From contig JACPQL010000001.1 of NCBI GenBank assembly GCA_016190445.1, positions 1 through 54,235 on the forward strand: 54,235 nucleotides of DNA. The letters run 5' to 3'. Shown piece by piece: positions 33,692 through 41,596 of the stretch. The notes under the pieces were generated by a model, which did not search any database, was not told where the DNA came from, and saw only the letters and a list, made by a program, of their open reading frames with translations. Numbering within the stretch: position 1 is the stretch's first letter; each line of letters begins with the position of its first letter. A program made the position numbers and the translations under genes. The stretch is from Chloroflexota bacterium (lineage in GTDB: Bacteria; Chloroflexota; Dehalococcoidia; Lucifugimonadales; JACPQL01).

Positions 33692-34281
33692 GAGCCTCGG
33701 CCGAAAGCCTTCACCATCTCCACGAAGTAGCGGTGAAGCCGAGTGTCTTGGGTCAGCTCCGGGTGAAAGGCGGTTGCCAGAAAGGACCCCTGGCGCACCG
33801 CCACTACCCGGCCATCCTCCAGGGCAGCCATTGTCTCTACCCTCTCTCCCACCTGGCACACTATCGGGGCACGGATGAACACCGCGGGGAAGGGCTCAGG
33901 CCCAATGGCGGGCACAGGGAGGTCCGCCTCAAAGCTGTCCGTCTGGCGCCCGAAAGCGTTACGCTGCACCTGGATATCCACAAGCCCCAGAGGAACGACG
34001 CTATTGTCCTTCACTACCTCCCTGGCCAGCATGACGAGGCCCGCGCAGGTGCCAAAGAGAGGCATCCCTTCTCGGGCCCGCTGCACCAGGGGACTCCGAA
34101 GCTCGTACACATCCACCAGCCGGGAGATGGTTGTGCTCTCCCCCCCTGGGATGATCAGGCCATCAACCTGCACCAGGTCAGCAGGCAACCGGACCTCGCT
34201 GGTGCTCACCCCCATTCGCCGGAGCACCAGCAGGTGCTCCGCGAAGTCACCCTGAAGCGCGAGCACGCCAACTTTGGTCAC
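33688..34281 (-). CDS. pdxT: Pyridoxal 5'-phosphate synthase glutaminase subunit
   Basis: Class I glutaminase that releases ammonia from glutamine for PdxS. 197 residues. GVLALQGDFAEHLLVLRRMGV at the start and GGESTTISRL (about 47-56) are PdxT signatures; GTCAGLVMLA contains the catalytic Cys (about 78-87). The His/Glu pair is in TAFHPELTQDTRLH (about 170-183). GTG start, 6 nt after the pdxS stop. Works as a 12+12 complex with PdxS to make vitamin B6 from ribose 5-phosphate, glyceraldehyde 3-phosphate and glutamine. Confidence 0.96.
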   Translation of the reverse strand: MTKVGVLALQGDFAEHLLVLRRMGVSTSEVRLPADLVQVDGLIIPGGESTTISRLVDVYELRSPLVQRAREGMPLFGTCAGLVMLAREVVKDNSVVPLGLVDIQVQRNAFGRQTDSFEADLPVPAIGPEPFPAVFIRAPIVCQVGERVETMAALEDGRVVAVRQGSFLATAFHPELTQDTRLHRYFVEMVKAFGRGS

Positions 34282-34287
34282 TGCCCT

Positions 34288-35169
34288 CTACCAGCCCCGG
34301 GTGGCTAGCAACTCCTGCGGTTTCAGTGAGCGGACGTCCAGGCCCGGCATGGGTTCTCCCAGGCCCTTGGAGGCCTCTGCTATCGCTGCGGGGTTGTTAT
34401 AGTGAGTGGTCGCCTGGACAACGGCACGGGCCCGGGCCTCCGGGTCGCTGGACTTGAAGATGCCCGACCCCACGAACACGCCGTCGGCGCCCAGTTGCAT
34501 CATCAGGGCTGCGTCGGCGGGGGTGGCCACGCCACCGGCGGCAAAGTTGACCACCGGCAGCCGGCCCAGCTCCTTTACCTGCTGCACCAACTCCAGCGGC
34601 GCCCCCAGCGCCTTGGCCTCGGCCACCAGCTCTTCCTCAGGCATCCCCTGGACCTTGCGGATTTCGTCCATGACCGCCCGCATGTGGCGGACAGCCTCCA
34701 CAATATTGCCGGTCCCCGCCTCGCCCTTGGTGCGGATCATGGCCGCCCCCTCGGCGACGCGACGGAGCGCCTCCCCCAAATCGCGGCAGCCACAGACAAA
34801 GGGTACCTTGAAGGTGTGCTTCCAGATGTGGTGGCTTTCGTCCGCGGGAGTGAGCACCTCGGACTCGTCTATGTAGTCCACCCCGATGGCCTCCAGCACC
34901 TGGGCCTCCACAAAGTGCCCTATGCGGCACTTGGCCATCACGGGAATGGTCACCGTCTCCATGATGCTGACGATCCGTGCCGGGTCCGCCATGCGTGCCA
35001 CGCCACCGGCAGCTCGGATGTCCGCCGGGACCCGCTCCAGGGCCATTACAGCGCAAGCCCCAGCCTCCTCCGCTATCTTGGCGTGCTCAGGGGTGACCAC
35101 GTCCATGATCACCCCGCCCTTGAGCATCTGGGCCAGGCCCGCTTTCACCCGCCAGGTGGCCGTCTCCAT
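34288..35169 (-). CDS. pdxS: Pyridoxal 5'-phosphate synthase lyase subunit
   Basis: 293 residues from ATG 35169, the usual PdxS length. I chose this start because GGAGGA lies 7 nt upstream, inside the longer reading from 35184. Motifs: [55 protein letters not shown] (residues about 8-61, including the Schiff-base Lys region), [32 protein letters not shown] and a phosphate-binding [31 protein letters not shown]. Makes PLP with PdxT. First gene of the pdxS-pdxT-GNAT-R3H ATPase-tmk operon, with a near-consensus promoter upstream. Confidence 0.97.
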   Translation of the reverse strand: METATWRVKAGLAQMLKGGVIMDVVTPEHAKIAEEAGACAVMALERVPADIRAAGGVARMADPARIVSIMETVTIPVMAKCRIGHFVEAQVLEAIGVDYIDESEVLTPADESHHIWKHTFKVPFVCGCRDLGEALRRVAEGAAMIRTKGEAGTGNIVEAVRHMRAVMDEIRKVQGMPEEELVAEAKALGAPLELVQQVKELGRLPVVNFAAGGVATPADAALMMQLGADGVFVGSGIFKSSDPEARARAVVQATTHYNNPAAIAEASKGLGEPMPGLDVRSLKPQELLATRGW

Positions 35170-35210
35170 GGACAATTCCTCCATAACTGGATACAGAAAA
35201 GTAGTATCTC

Positions 35211-35239
35211 ATTATACTTTAGCCTGCCGAATGGGGCAA
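35211..35239 (-). promoter_or_regulatory. Sigma-70-type promoter of the pdxS operon
   Basis: Minus strand TTGCCC (35234-35239), 17-nt spacer, perfect TATAAT (35211-35216), about 40 nt before pdxS. It lies back-to-back with the trkH promoter. Confidence 0.8.
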
Positions 35240-35259
35240 CTGTAGGCCCACGGCGGAGA

Positions 35260-35288
35260 TTGACAACCCAGCCAGCCGACCGTACAAT
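35260..35288 (+). promoter_or_regulatory. Consensus sigma-70 promoter reading toward trkH
   Basis: Perfect TTGACA (35260-35265), 17-nt spacer, TACAAT (35283-35288). About 195 nt separate it from the chosen trkH start, leaving a long untranslated leader. Confidence 0.8.
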
Positions 35289-35482
35289 CCACGTCGAATT
35301 GGCAGCGTCCAGCAGCCACCCCCTACCGTGCCGTGGGCTGCGCGCTTGTCCCCCCACCAACTTCAAGCTCCCACTGCACCCTGGTAGCCATCCGACGGCA
35401 CGTGAGATGGCTTCGGAAGGGCCTTCGGCATACCCGCAGGAGTTCTAGAGTAGCTAGCAGGAAAGGCTGCACGGAGTCTAGA

Positions 35483-36934
35483 GTGGCGCAGCAGTGGCGA
35501 CGCCGGCTTGGCGACCGCGTAGTGAGGCGCCCCCGGCTGCGGGAGATCAGCCCTGTGCGGCTGGGACCGCAGCGGGAGCGGCCTGGGGCTATACCCGCCT
35601 CCAAGTACCTCCTGTTCTGGCTCGTCGCCGGGTTTCTCGCGCTTATCCTGATGGGCGCCGGGCTGCTCCTCCTTCCCGTGGCCAGCACGGGGGAGGGCCC
35701 CGCCCCCTTTCTGACCGCCCTGTTTACCGCCACCTCCGCTGTCACCGTGACCGGCCTGGTGGTGGTGAGCACGGGTACGTACTGGACAGTCTTCGGCCAG
35801 GCGGTAATACTGGTCCTCATCTTCATCGGCGGCTTGGGCTTCATGAGCGCAGGCACGCTGCTCTTTATCATCATTGGCCGCCGCGCCACCTTGGGCCAGT
35901 TGTTGTTGCTGCGCGAGTCGCTGGGTGAGATGCACATGGGGCGCTTGGTGAGCCTGGTGTGGCGTATCGTGCTCGTGGCCATGGGCATCCAGGTCTTAGG
36001 ATTCGCCCTGCTGCTTTTCCACTTCAGCGGGATGTTCGACGGAGCTAAGGCCACGTGGCAGGCGCTGTTCCACGCGGTGTCCGGTTTCAACAACGCAGGC
36101 TTCGACCTCATGCCCGGCACCTCCAGCCTGTCGGACTTTCGCCAGGACTACACCGTTCTGGCGATTATGGGTGCGCTGATAGTGCTGGGAGGCATTAGCT
36201 TTACAGTGATGGTGGACTTGGTGAGGGAGAGACGTTTCCGGCGGCTCACCCTGGACACGCAACTGGTCCTGGTGACCAGCCTGGTCCTGTGGCTGGTAGG
36301 CGCGGTGGTGGCCTTTGCCTTTGAGTACCGCAATTCATCTACCCTTGGAGGGTTGCCTGTGGCGGGACAGGTGGCCAACTCCTTCTTTCACTCCATAACC
36401 GCCCGCACAGCGGGCTTCAGCACTTTTGACGTGGGCTCCGCTCAGCAGCAGACCAACGTCTTCTACACCGTGCTCATGTTCATAGGGGGGGCATCTGGGT
36501 CGGCCGCTGGCGGCATAAAGGTAAACACCCTGGCCGTTATTGCAGTGGCTGTGTTCGCCACGCTGCGGGGTAGAGGCAGGGCAGAGGTGTTCCGGCGGGA
36601 GGTGCCGGATGTCCAGGTATTCCGCGCCATGTCGGTGGTCGCGCTCGCTCTGTCCTCGATCTTCGTGGTAGCCCTTTTACTGACCATCACCGAGCAGACG
36701 GTGATGTCTGGAGGCGTGGGGTTCATAGACCTTCTGTTTGAGACCTTCTCCGCCTTCGCCACCGTAGGCCTCTCCACGGGGATCACCAGCAAGCTCACCC
36801 CGGGGGGCCAGTGGCTCATCATGCTCACCATGTTCGTGGGACGCCTGGGGCCGCTGACCCTTGCCCTGGGCCTGGCTATGAGAGAAAAACGGCCCGTCTA
36901 TCGGTACGCACAGGAAAGGGTTAAAATAGGCTAG
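35483..36934 (+). CDS. trkH: TrkH/KtrB-type potassium transporter membrane subunit
   Basis: 483 residues with four membrane-pore-membrane units. The four selectivity-filter loops can be read: ATSAVTVTGL, AVSGFNNAGFDL, SITARTAGFSTF and FSAFATVGLSTG, each with the conserved Gly that coordinates K+. The start is uncertain: I prefer GTG 35483, with GGAG 6 nt upstream, over the longer reading from 35333, whose first 50 residues are Arg/Ser-rich and unlike the family. It imports K+ (or Na+-coupled K+) and is gated by RCK proteins such as the next gene. First gene of the potassium operon. Confidence 0.93.
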   Translation: MAQQWRRRLGDRVVRRPRLREISPVRLGPQRERPGAIPASKYLLFWLVAGFLALILMGAGLLLLPVASTGEGPAPFLTALFTATSAVTVTGLVVVSTGTYWTVFGQAVILVLIFIGGLGFMSAGTLLFIIIGRRATLGQLLLLRESLGEMHMGRLVSLVWRIVLVAMGIQVLGFALLLFHFSGMFDGAKATWQALFHAVSGFNNAGFDLMPGTSSLSDFRQDYTVLAIMGALIVLGGISFTVMVDLVRERRFRRLTLDTQLVLVTSLVLWLVGAVVAFAFEYRNSSTLGGLPVAGQVANSFFHSITARTAGFSTFDVGSAQQQTNVFYTVLMFIGGASGSAAGGIKVNTLAVIAVAVFATLRGRGRAEVFRREVPDVQVFRAMSVVALALSSIFVVALLLTITEQTVMSGGVGFIDLLFETFSAFATVGLSTGITSKLTPGGQWLIMLTMFVGRLGPLTLALGLAMREKRPVYRYAQERVKIG

Positions 36935-37008
36935 ATTTCAAAGGGGCTCACGGGTTTCGGTTACGGAAGACGGTGCCACACCGCTTCTAGTGGAGGGGAG
37001 GCGCGGCG

Positions 37009-37671
37009 ATGCCCAAGCAGGTTGCAGTCATTGGCCTGGGGCGCTTTGGTGGCGCCGTGGCCCGCGAGCTCTATCAAATGGGGCACGACGTTCTGGCCAT
37101 TGACAGGGACGAGCGAGTCACTCAGGACCTCGTCGGGCAGGTGACCTACGCCGTGGCCGGGAATGCCATCAGCGCGGAGTTCCTGGAAGAGGTGGGCATC
37201 AAGGACGTGGACGCCGCGGTGGTGGCCGTAGGGGTGGACATTCAGTCCAGCGTGCTTATCACCGTACTTTTGAAGCAGCGCTTCCACGTAAAGAAGGTGG
37301 TGGCCCGCGCCAATGATGACCTGCATGGGCAGGCGCTACAGGCGGTCGGCGCCGACCGGGTGGCGTACGTGGAGCAGGAGGCAGGCCGCCGGACGGCCCA
37401 TAGCCTGTTCTATGAAGAGGTCATCGAACACATGGACCTGACACCAAGGTTCGGCTTCAGCAAGATCGTGGCCTCATCCCACCTGGTGGGAAAGAGCCTG
37501 GAGCAGGCCGGCTTCAGCGGGCTGCGGGACAAGTACGGAGCGTCGGTCATTGCTATCAAGCGGGGCAGAGAGCCGATCCTGGCGCCATCCAAAGAAGAGG
37601 TCATACAGCCTGGGGACGTGCTGGTGATAGCCGGCTGGGAAGAGGTGCTGGAAAAGGTGCGTGCGGGATGA
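37009..37671 (+). CDS. TrkA/KtrA-type RCK regulator of potassium uptake
   Basis: 220 residues. RCK_N domain (about 1-125) with VAVIGLGRFGGAVARELYQMGHDVLAID, an intact GxGxxG NAD(H)/ATP-binding site. RCK_C domain (about 140-218) with LVGKSLEQAGFSGLRDKYGASVIAIKRG and IQPGDVLVIAGWEEVLEKV. Length matches KtrA rather than the duplicated E. coli TrkA. It lies 74 nt after trkH and should form the ring that gates it. Confidence 0.92.
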   Translation: MPKQVAVIGLGRFGGAVARELYQMGHDVLAIDRDERVTQDLVGQVTYAVAGNAISAEFLEEVGIKDVDAAVVAVGVDIQSSVLITVLLKQRFHVKKVVARANDDLHGQALQAVGADRVAYVEQEAGRRTAHSLFYEEVIEHMDLTPRFGFSKIVASSHLVGKSLEQAGFSGLRDKYGASVIAIKRGREPILAPSKEEVIQPGDVLVIAGWEEVLEKVRAG

Positions 37672-37730
37672 GATAGTGGGCCTGCTCCTCTCTACGGCGT
37701 TCCTATCCTCTGTGGGCCACTGACAACAAT

Positions 37731-38204
37731 ATGAAATCTAATCACATTCTAGTGCCAGTGAAGGGGAGGAGGGTGGATGAGGAGGCGTTGCGCCTAGCCT
37801 GCCGCCTTGTCAGGGAGGGCAAGGGGGCGGTACACGTCTTGTACGTGATTGAGGTGGCCCGGAGCCTACCGCTGGATGCGGAGATCCCGGCGGAAACGGC
37901 AAAGGGCGAAGAGGCGCTGGCACGCATGGAGGAGGTGGGCAAGGAGTGCAAGTGCCATGTGGAAGGGGCGATCCTCCAGGCGCGAGAGGCCGGACCCGCA
38001 GTGGTGCAGGACGCAGAGGAAAGGGGGGTGGACCTGATTGTCATGGGGATGCCCTACGAAAGGCTCTATGGCGTCTCCAGTCTGGGACACACGGTGCCCC
38101 ATGTCCTGAAAAACGCCTCATGTCCCGTTCTGGTGTGGCGCGAGGGGATGTCCCCAGAGGCTGAGGCCCATGCCAACGCCTCAACGCGAGAGCAGACTCC
38201 ATGA
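37731..38204 (+). CDS. Universal stress protein (UspA family)
   Basis: 157 residues of UspA fold: ILVPVKGRRVDEEALRLACRLVREG at the N terminus, VHVLYVIEVARSLPLDAEIPAE, and a C-terminal VDLIVMGMPYERLYGVSSLGHTVPHVLKNASCPVLVWR (about 103-140). The nucleotide-binding G-2x-G-9x-G(S/T) motif is partly altered (GMPYERLYGVSSLGHTV). No good ribosome binding site precedes ATG 37731. It sits inside the potassium cluster between RCK genes; UspA proteins are known partners of some transporters, so a signalling role on K+ uptake is plausible. Confidence 0.85.
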   Translation: MKSNHILVPVKGRRVDEEALRLACRLVREGKGAVHVLYVIEVARSLPLDAEIPAETAKGEEALARMEEVGKECKCHVEGAILQAREAGPAVVQDAEERGVDLIVMGMPYERLYGVSSLGHTVPHVLKNASCPVLVWREGMSPEAEAHANASTREQTP

Positions 38205-38599
38205 AGGTGCTCATCATGGGATGTGGGCGGGTGGGCGCCATGGTGGCCACCCAACTGGCCGAAGAGGGCCACGAGGTCACCATAATGGACCCCAACCCGG
38301 AGAGCTTTCGGCGCCTGCCCCAGAATACCGGGGTCGTGGCCCTGGCTGGAGACGGGACAGACCATGAGGTGCTGCGTCGGGCGGGTATCGAGAGTATGGA
38401 TGTCTTCGTGGCTGTGTCCAACCGGGACACCCTGAACGCCTTGGCCGCCCAGATAGCCCGCTTCACCTTTCACACACCGCGGGTGGTGTGCCGCCTCAAC
38501 GACCCAACGCGCCAGGAGATCTACCAGGAGCTGGGCCTGGAGGCGGTGAGCCCCACCCAGCTCGTTTCTCAGATGATCCTGGACGCCATCCATCGGTAA
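38201..38599 (+). CDS. Short RCK_N-only potassium-uptake regulator
   Basis: 132 residues consisting of a single NAD(H)-binding RCK_N domain (MKVLIMGCGRVGAMVATQLAEEGHEVTIMD). It ends at QMILDAIH with no RCK_C domain. Its ATG overlaps the UspA stop by 4 nt. The next gene, 6 nt later, is a full RCK_N+RCK_C protein. A two-gene pair like this resembles the actinobacterial CeoB/CeoC arrangement, and the two probably form a hetero-oligomer. Confidence 0.85.
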   Translation: MKVLIMGCGRVGAMVATQLAEEGHEVTIMDPNPESFRRLPQNTGVVALAGDGTDHEVLRRAGIESMDVFVAVSNRDTLNALAAQIARFTFHTPRVVCRLNDPTRQEIYQELGLEAVSPTQLVSQMILDAIHR

Positions 38600-38605
38600 G
38601 GTCTC

Positions 38606-39271
38606 ATGTACATTATCGTTGTGGGCTGCGGCAAGGTGGGCTATCCACTGGTCCGGGGGCTTCTGGCCAGTGGGCATGAGGTGCTGGCCATCGAGCGAGA
38701 CTCCCACCGTGCGGAGGAGGTCTCCGAGCGGTTGGGCAGCGTAGTCCTGAGTGGCGACGGCTCGGAGGCCACGGCCCTCGCCGAGGCGGGCGCCAAGCGG
38801 TGCGATGTTCTCATAGCCGTCACAGGGCTGGATGAGGACAACCTGATGGCCTGCCAGGTGGCCAAGCACAGGTTGGGCGTAAAGCGGACCATCGCCCTGG
38901 TGAACGACCCCCAGAACGAGACCCTCTTCAAGGCGCTGGGCGTGGACGTCACCGTTAGCCACACGGACTTCATCCTGGCCCAGATTGAAGAGAAGCTGCC
39001 CACCCAACCCCTGGTGCACGTGATGCCCCTCAGGGAACGCGGGCGGCAGATAGTTGACATCAGGATACCACCAGACGCCGCAGTAGTTGGAAAGCAGCTT
39101 TCGGAGCTGGAGTTGCCGCCGGATATCCTGATCTCCCTGGTCATTGGCAAGGATGGGACGCCACGTCTTCCCAATGGAGACACACCCATCGAGAGTGGAG
39201 ACGAGGTAGTGGCTGTAACTCCCATTCACCAGGAGGAGGCGCTGCTGGACGCCCTCACCCAGGCGAGGTAG
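38606..39271 (+). CDS. TrkA-type RCK_N + RCK_C regulator (second complete copy)
   Basis: 221 residues: MYIIVVGCGKVGYPLVRGLLASGHEVLAIERD (RCK_N, about 1-120) and an RCK_C domain (about 135-218) with RIPPDAAVVGKQLSELELPPDILISLVIGKDG and SGDEVVAVTPIHQEEALLDAL. Only about 6 nt separate it from the short RCK gene. Together with the gene at 37009 this gives three RCK proteins for one TrkH in this cluster. Confidence 0.9.
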   Translation: MYIIVVGCGKVGYPLVRGLLASGHEVLAIERDSHRAEEVSERLGSVVLSGDGSEATALAEAGAKRCDVLIAVTGLDEDNLMACQVAKHRLGVKRTIALVNDPQNETLFKALGVDVTVSHTDFILAQIEEKLPTQPLVHVMPLRERGRQIVDIRIPPDAAVVGKQLSELELPPDILISLVIGKDGTPRLPNGDTPIESGDEVVAVTPIHQEEALLDALTQAR

Positions 39272-39355
39272 AGGCAACCCCCAAGTCCCCCGCTAGGGGT
39301 GGGGCTACACCCGTCAGCGACACGGACTCCACACCAGCTTCCAGGAAGAGGAGAG

Positions 39356-40201
39356 ATGAGCAAGCGTGTTGCCTACCTGGGCCCGGCAGGTACCTTCACC
39401 GAGCAGGCGACCCTCAAATACGCTGCGGATGCGCAGTTGCTCCCCTTTGCCAGCATAACCGCAGTGGCTGCGGCGGTGGGCGCGGAGGTAGCTGAGGAGG
39501 GCGTGGTGCCCATCGAAAACAGCCTCCAGGGCTCGGTGACGGAGACCCTGGACCTCCTCATCCACGGGCCACCCATTTTCATCCGCCACGAGCTGGCCCT
39601 GCCCATCGAGCACTACCTGATGGGCAAGCCAGGCGTAGAGGTGGAGAAGGTGCAGGTGATCTACTCGCACCCCCAGGCGCTGGCCCAGTGCAGGAGCTTC
39701 CTGGAGCGGTGCTTCCCCAAGGCACAGATGGTGGCCGCCCTCAGCACCACGGGGGCGGTGGAGCAGATGCAGCAGAGCCCCACCCCTGCGGCGGCCATCG
39801 CACCCCTGCGGGCGGCGGAGCTGTACGGTGCGGAGGTGCTGGCCCGCCACATTCAGGACAACCCCAACAACGTGACCCGCTTCGTGGTCTTGGGGCATTC
39901 GGACCACAATCCCACGGGCGGGGACAAGACCTCCATCTGCTTCTCCTTCGCCGAGGACCGGCCCGGGCTCCTGTACGCGGTGATGGGCGAGTTCGCCCGC
40001 CGCAACATCAACCTCACCAAGGTGGAATCCAGGCCCACGCGCCAGGTGCTTGGGGAGTACATATTCCTGGTGGACCTGGAAGGGCACAGGGAGGACACCA
40101 CGGTGCGCGATGCCCTGGAACAGGTGAGAGGCATGACCTCCATGTTCAAGGTGCTGGGCTCTTACCCTCGCATGCGCACCAACCCCCACCCAAAGGGCTA
40201 G
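39356..40201 (+). CDS. pheA: Prephenate dehydratase (phenylalanine biosynthesis)
   Basis: Converts prephenate to phenylpyruvate. 281 residues: PDT catalytic domain (about 1-180) with VAYLGPAGTFTEQATLKYA, GVVPIENSLQGSVTETLDLL and the catalytic Thr region LSTTGAVEQM. The ACT regulatory domain (about 195-270) has FAEDRPGLLYAVMGEFARRNINLTKVESRPTRQ, whose ESRP motif is the phenylalanine-binding site for feedback inhibition. ATG 39356 follows an AGGAAGAGGAGAG site. Monofunctional (no chorismate mutase domain). Next to, but not coupled with, the RCK gene. Confidence 0.95.
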   Translation: MSKRVAYLGPAGTFTEQATLKYAADAQLLPFASITAVAAAVGAEVAEEGVVPIENSLQGSVTETLDLLIHGPPIFIRHELALPIEHYLMGKPGVEVEKVQVIYSHPQALAQCRSFLERCFPKAQMVAALSTTGAVEQMQQSPTPAAAIAPLRAAELYGAEVLARHIQDNPNNVTRFVVLGHSDHNPTGGDKTSICFSFAEDRPGLLYAVMGEFARRNINLTKVESRPTRQVLGEYIFLVDLEGHREDTTVRDALEQVRGMTSMFKVLGSYPRMRTNPHPKG

Positions 40202-40411
40202 TGGCGTCGCCTGCCTCACCCGCTGAGCTTGTGGGTAAATCGTCTGGCCCTCATGAGTTCCGGCCTCCGCCGGAATGACGGTGATGGGTCGCGCCGTTGG
40301 TTCGCAAACTCTCTGGGCCAGGTGGTGCCGGTTGGAGCGCCGTGCCAGCGCCATCTCCGCCCTCCCGCACAGGTGTGCTGTATAGCTGTATAATGGGGGC
40401 GAGGGCTCGCA

Positions 40412-41596
40412 GTGACTACACCCAGGCGGACCGGAATAGCCCACCTGCCGCTGCACGGCGGCAAGGCCCCCGCGTGGCTCTTTCAGCGCATGACTCGCCT
40501 GGCCAAGGCCATGTGCATCGCCCTGGTGGAGGAGAAGGGGCCGGAGGATGTCCTGGAGCGTCTCTCCCACCCTTACTGGTTCCAGGCCCTGGGGTGCGTC
40601 CTGGGCTTCGACTGGCACTCCAGCGGGGTCACCACTACCGTGTGCGGCGCCCTGAAGGAGGGCCTCCGCGATATCCAGGACTCCCTGGGCCTCTACGTGG
40701 CCGGCGGCAAAGGGGCCACCTCCCGCAAGACTCCCGCCGAGGTCCGGGCTGTAGGGGAGCGCCTGGGCCAAGACCTCTCGGGGCTGGTGTACGCCAGCCG
40801 CATGGCCGCCAAGGTGGACACCGCCGCCCTCCAGGACGGCTATCAGCTCTACCACCACACCTTCCTCTTCACCTCCCGCGGGCTATGGGCGGTGGTGCAG
40901 CAGGGCATGAACGAGGAGACCCGCTACGCACGCCGCTACCACTGGCTGGGCAGCAGGGTGACGGACTTTGTCTGCGAGCCCCACAACGCCGTATGCTCGG
41001 AGGCCACGGGCACGGTGCTGAACCTGGTGGCCCAGGAGAGCGCCGAAGCCCGCGCAGCCATCACCCATGTGGACACCCAGGAGCGGCCAGAGCAGGTGGT
41101 GGGAGAGCTGCATCGCCTCCAGGCCCTCGACCTGCCCGCACGCCACCACCTGGCCCTGGAGGACATCCACCCAGAGCACATCGTTCGGGCCCTTCTGAGC
41201 AGCTACGAACGCAAGCCCTCCAACTTTGAGGGGCTTCTGGCGCTGGAGGGGCTGGGGGCCAAGACGGTCCGCGCCCTGAGCCTGGTGGCGGAGCTGGTGT
41301 ACGGCGCCCCGGCCAGTGTGAGAGACCCCGCCCTGTACAGCTTTGCCCACGGGGGCAAGGACGGCCACCCCTATCCGGTGGACCGTCGCACCTACGATGC
41401 GACCATCGCCTTCATGGAGACAGCCCTGCGGCGGGCCACCATGGGGGACCGGGACAGGGTGGAGGCGCTGCGCCGCCTGTATGCCATGTGGGAGAGGGAC
41501 AGGGACGTTGACACACCCCCCAGAGCCGGTACCATGGACATAGGTACCCTCGCTCCACCGGGGCGAGAGGCCAATTCGGGTGAGGGGCTGAAATGA
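40412..41596 (+). CDS. DUF763-domain protein
   Basis: 394 residues of the DUF763 family (uncharacterised, found in archaea and some bacteria). Features: TGIAHLPLHGGKAPAWLFQRMTRLA at the start, SHPYWFQALGCVLGFDWHSSGVTTTVCGALKEGL (about 47-80), and TSRGLWAVVQQGMNEETRYARRYHWL (about 155-180). A late EGLLALEGLGAKTVRALSLVAELVYG (about 274-299) resembles a helix-hairpin-helix motif. DNA binding is therefore plausible. Start GTG 40412, only 18 nt downstream of a perfect TATAAT (40389-40394), implying a very short leader. Its stop overlaps the next start by 4 nt. Confidence 0.85.
   Translation: MTTPRRTGIAHLPLHGGKAPAWLFQRMTRLAKAMCIALVEEKGPEDVLERLSHPYWFQALGCVLGFDWHSSGVTTTVCGALKEGLRDIQDSLGLYVAGGKGATSRKTPAEVRAVGERLGQDLSGLVYASRMAAKVDTAALQDGYQLYHHTFLFTSRGLWAVVQQGMNEETRYARRYHWLGSRVTDFVCEPHNAVCSEATGTVLNLVAQESAEARAAITHVDTQERPEQVVGELHRLQALDLPARHHLALEDIHPEHIVRALLSSYERKPSNFEGLLALEGLGAKTVRALSLVAELVYGAPASVRDPALYSFAHGGKDGHPYPVDRRTYDATIAFMETALRRATMGDRDRVEALRRLYAMWERDRDVDTPPRAGTMDIGTLAPPGREANSGEGLK

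Noticed and set aside
38066-39277. 403-codon minus-strand open frame over the RCK genes
   Set aside because: Antisense shadow; the plus-strand RCK genes have clear motifs.
39314-40858. 514-codon minus-strand open frame over pheA and DUF763
   Set aside because: Antisense shadow spanning two recognised genes.
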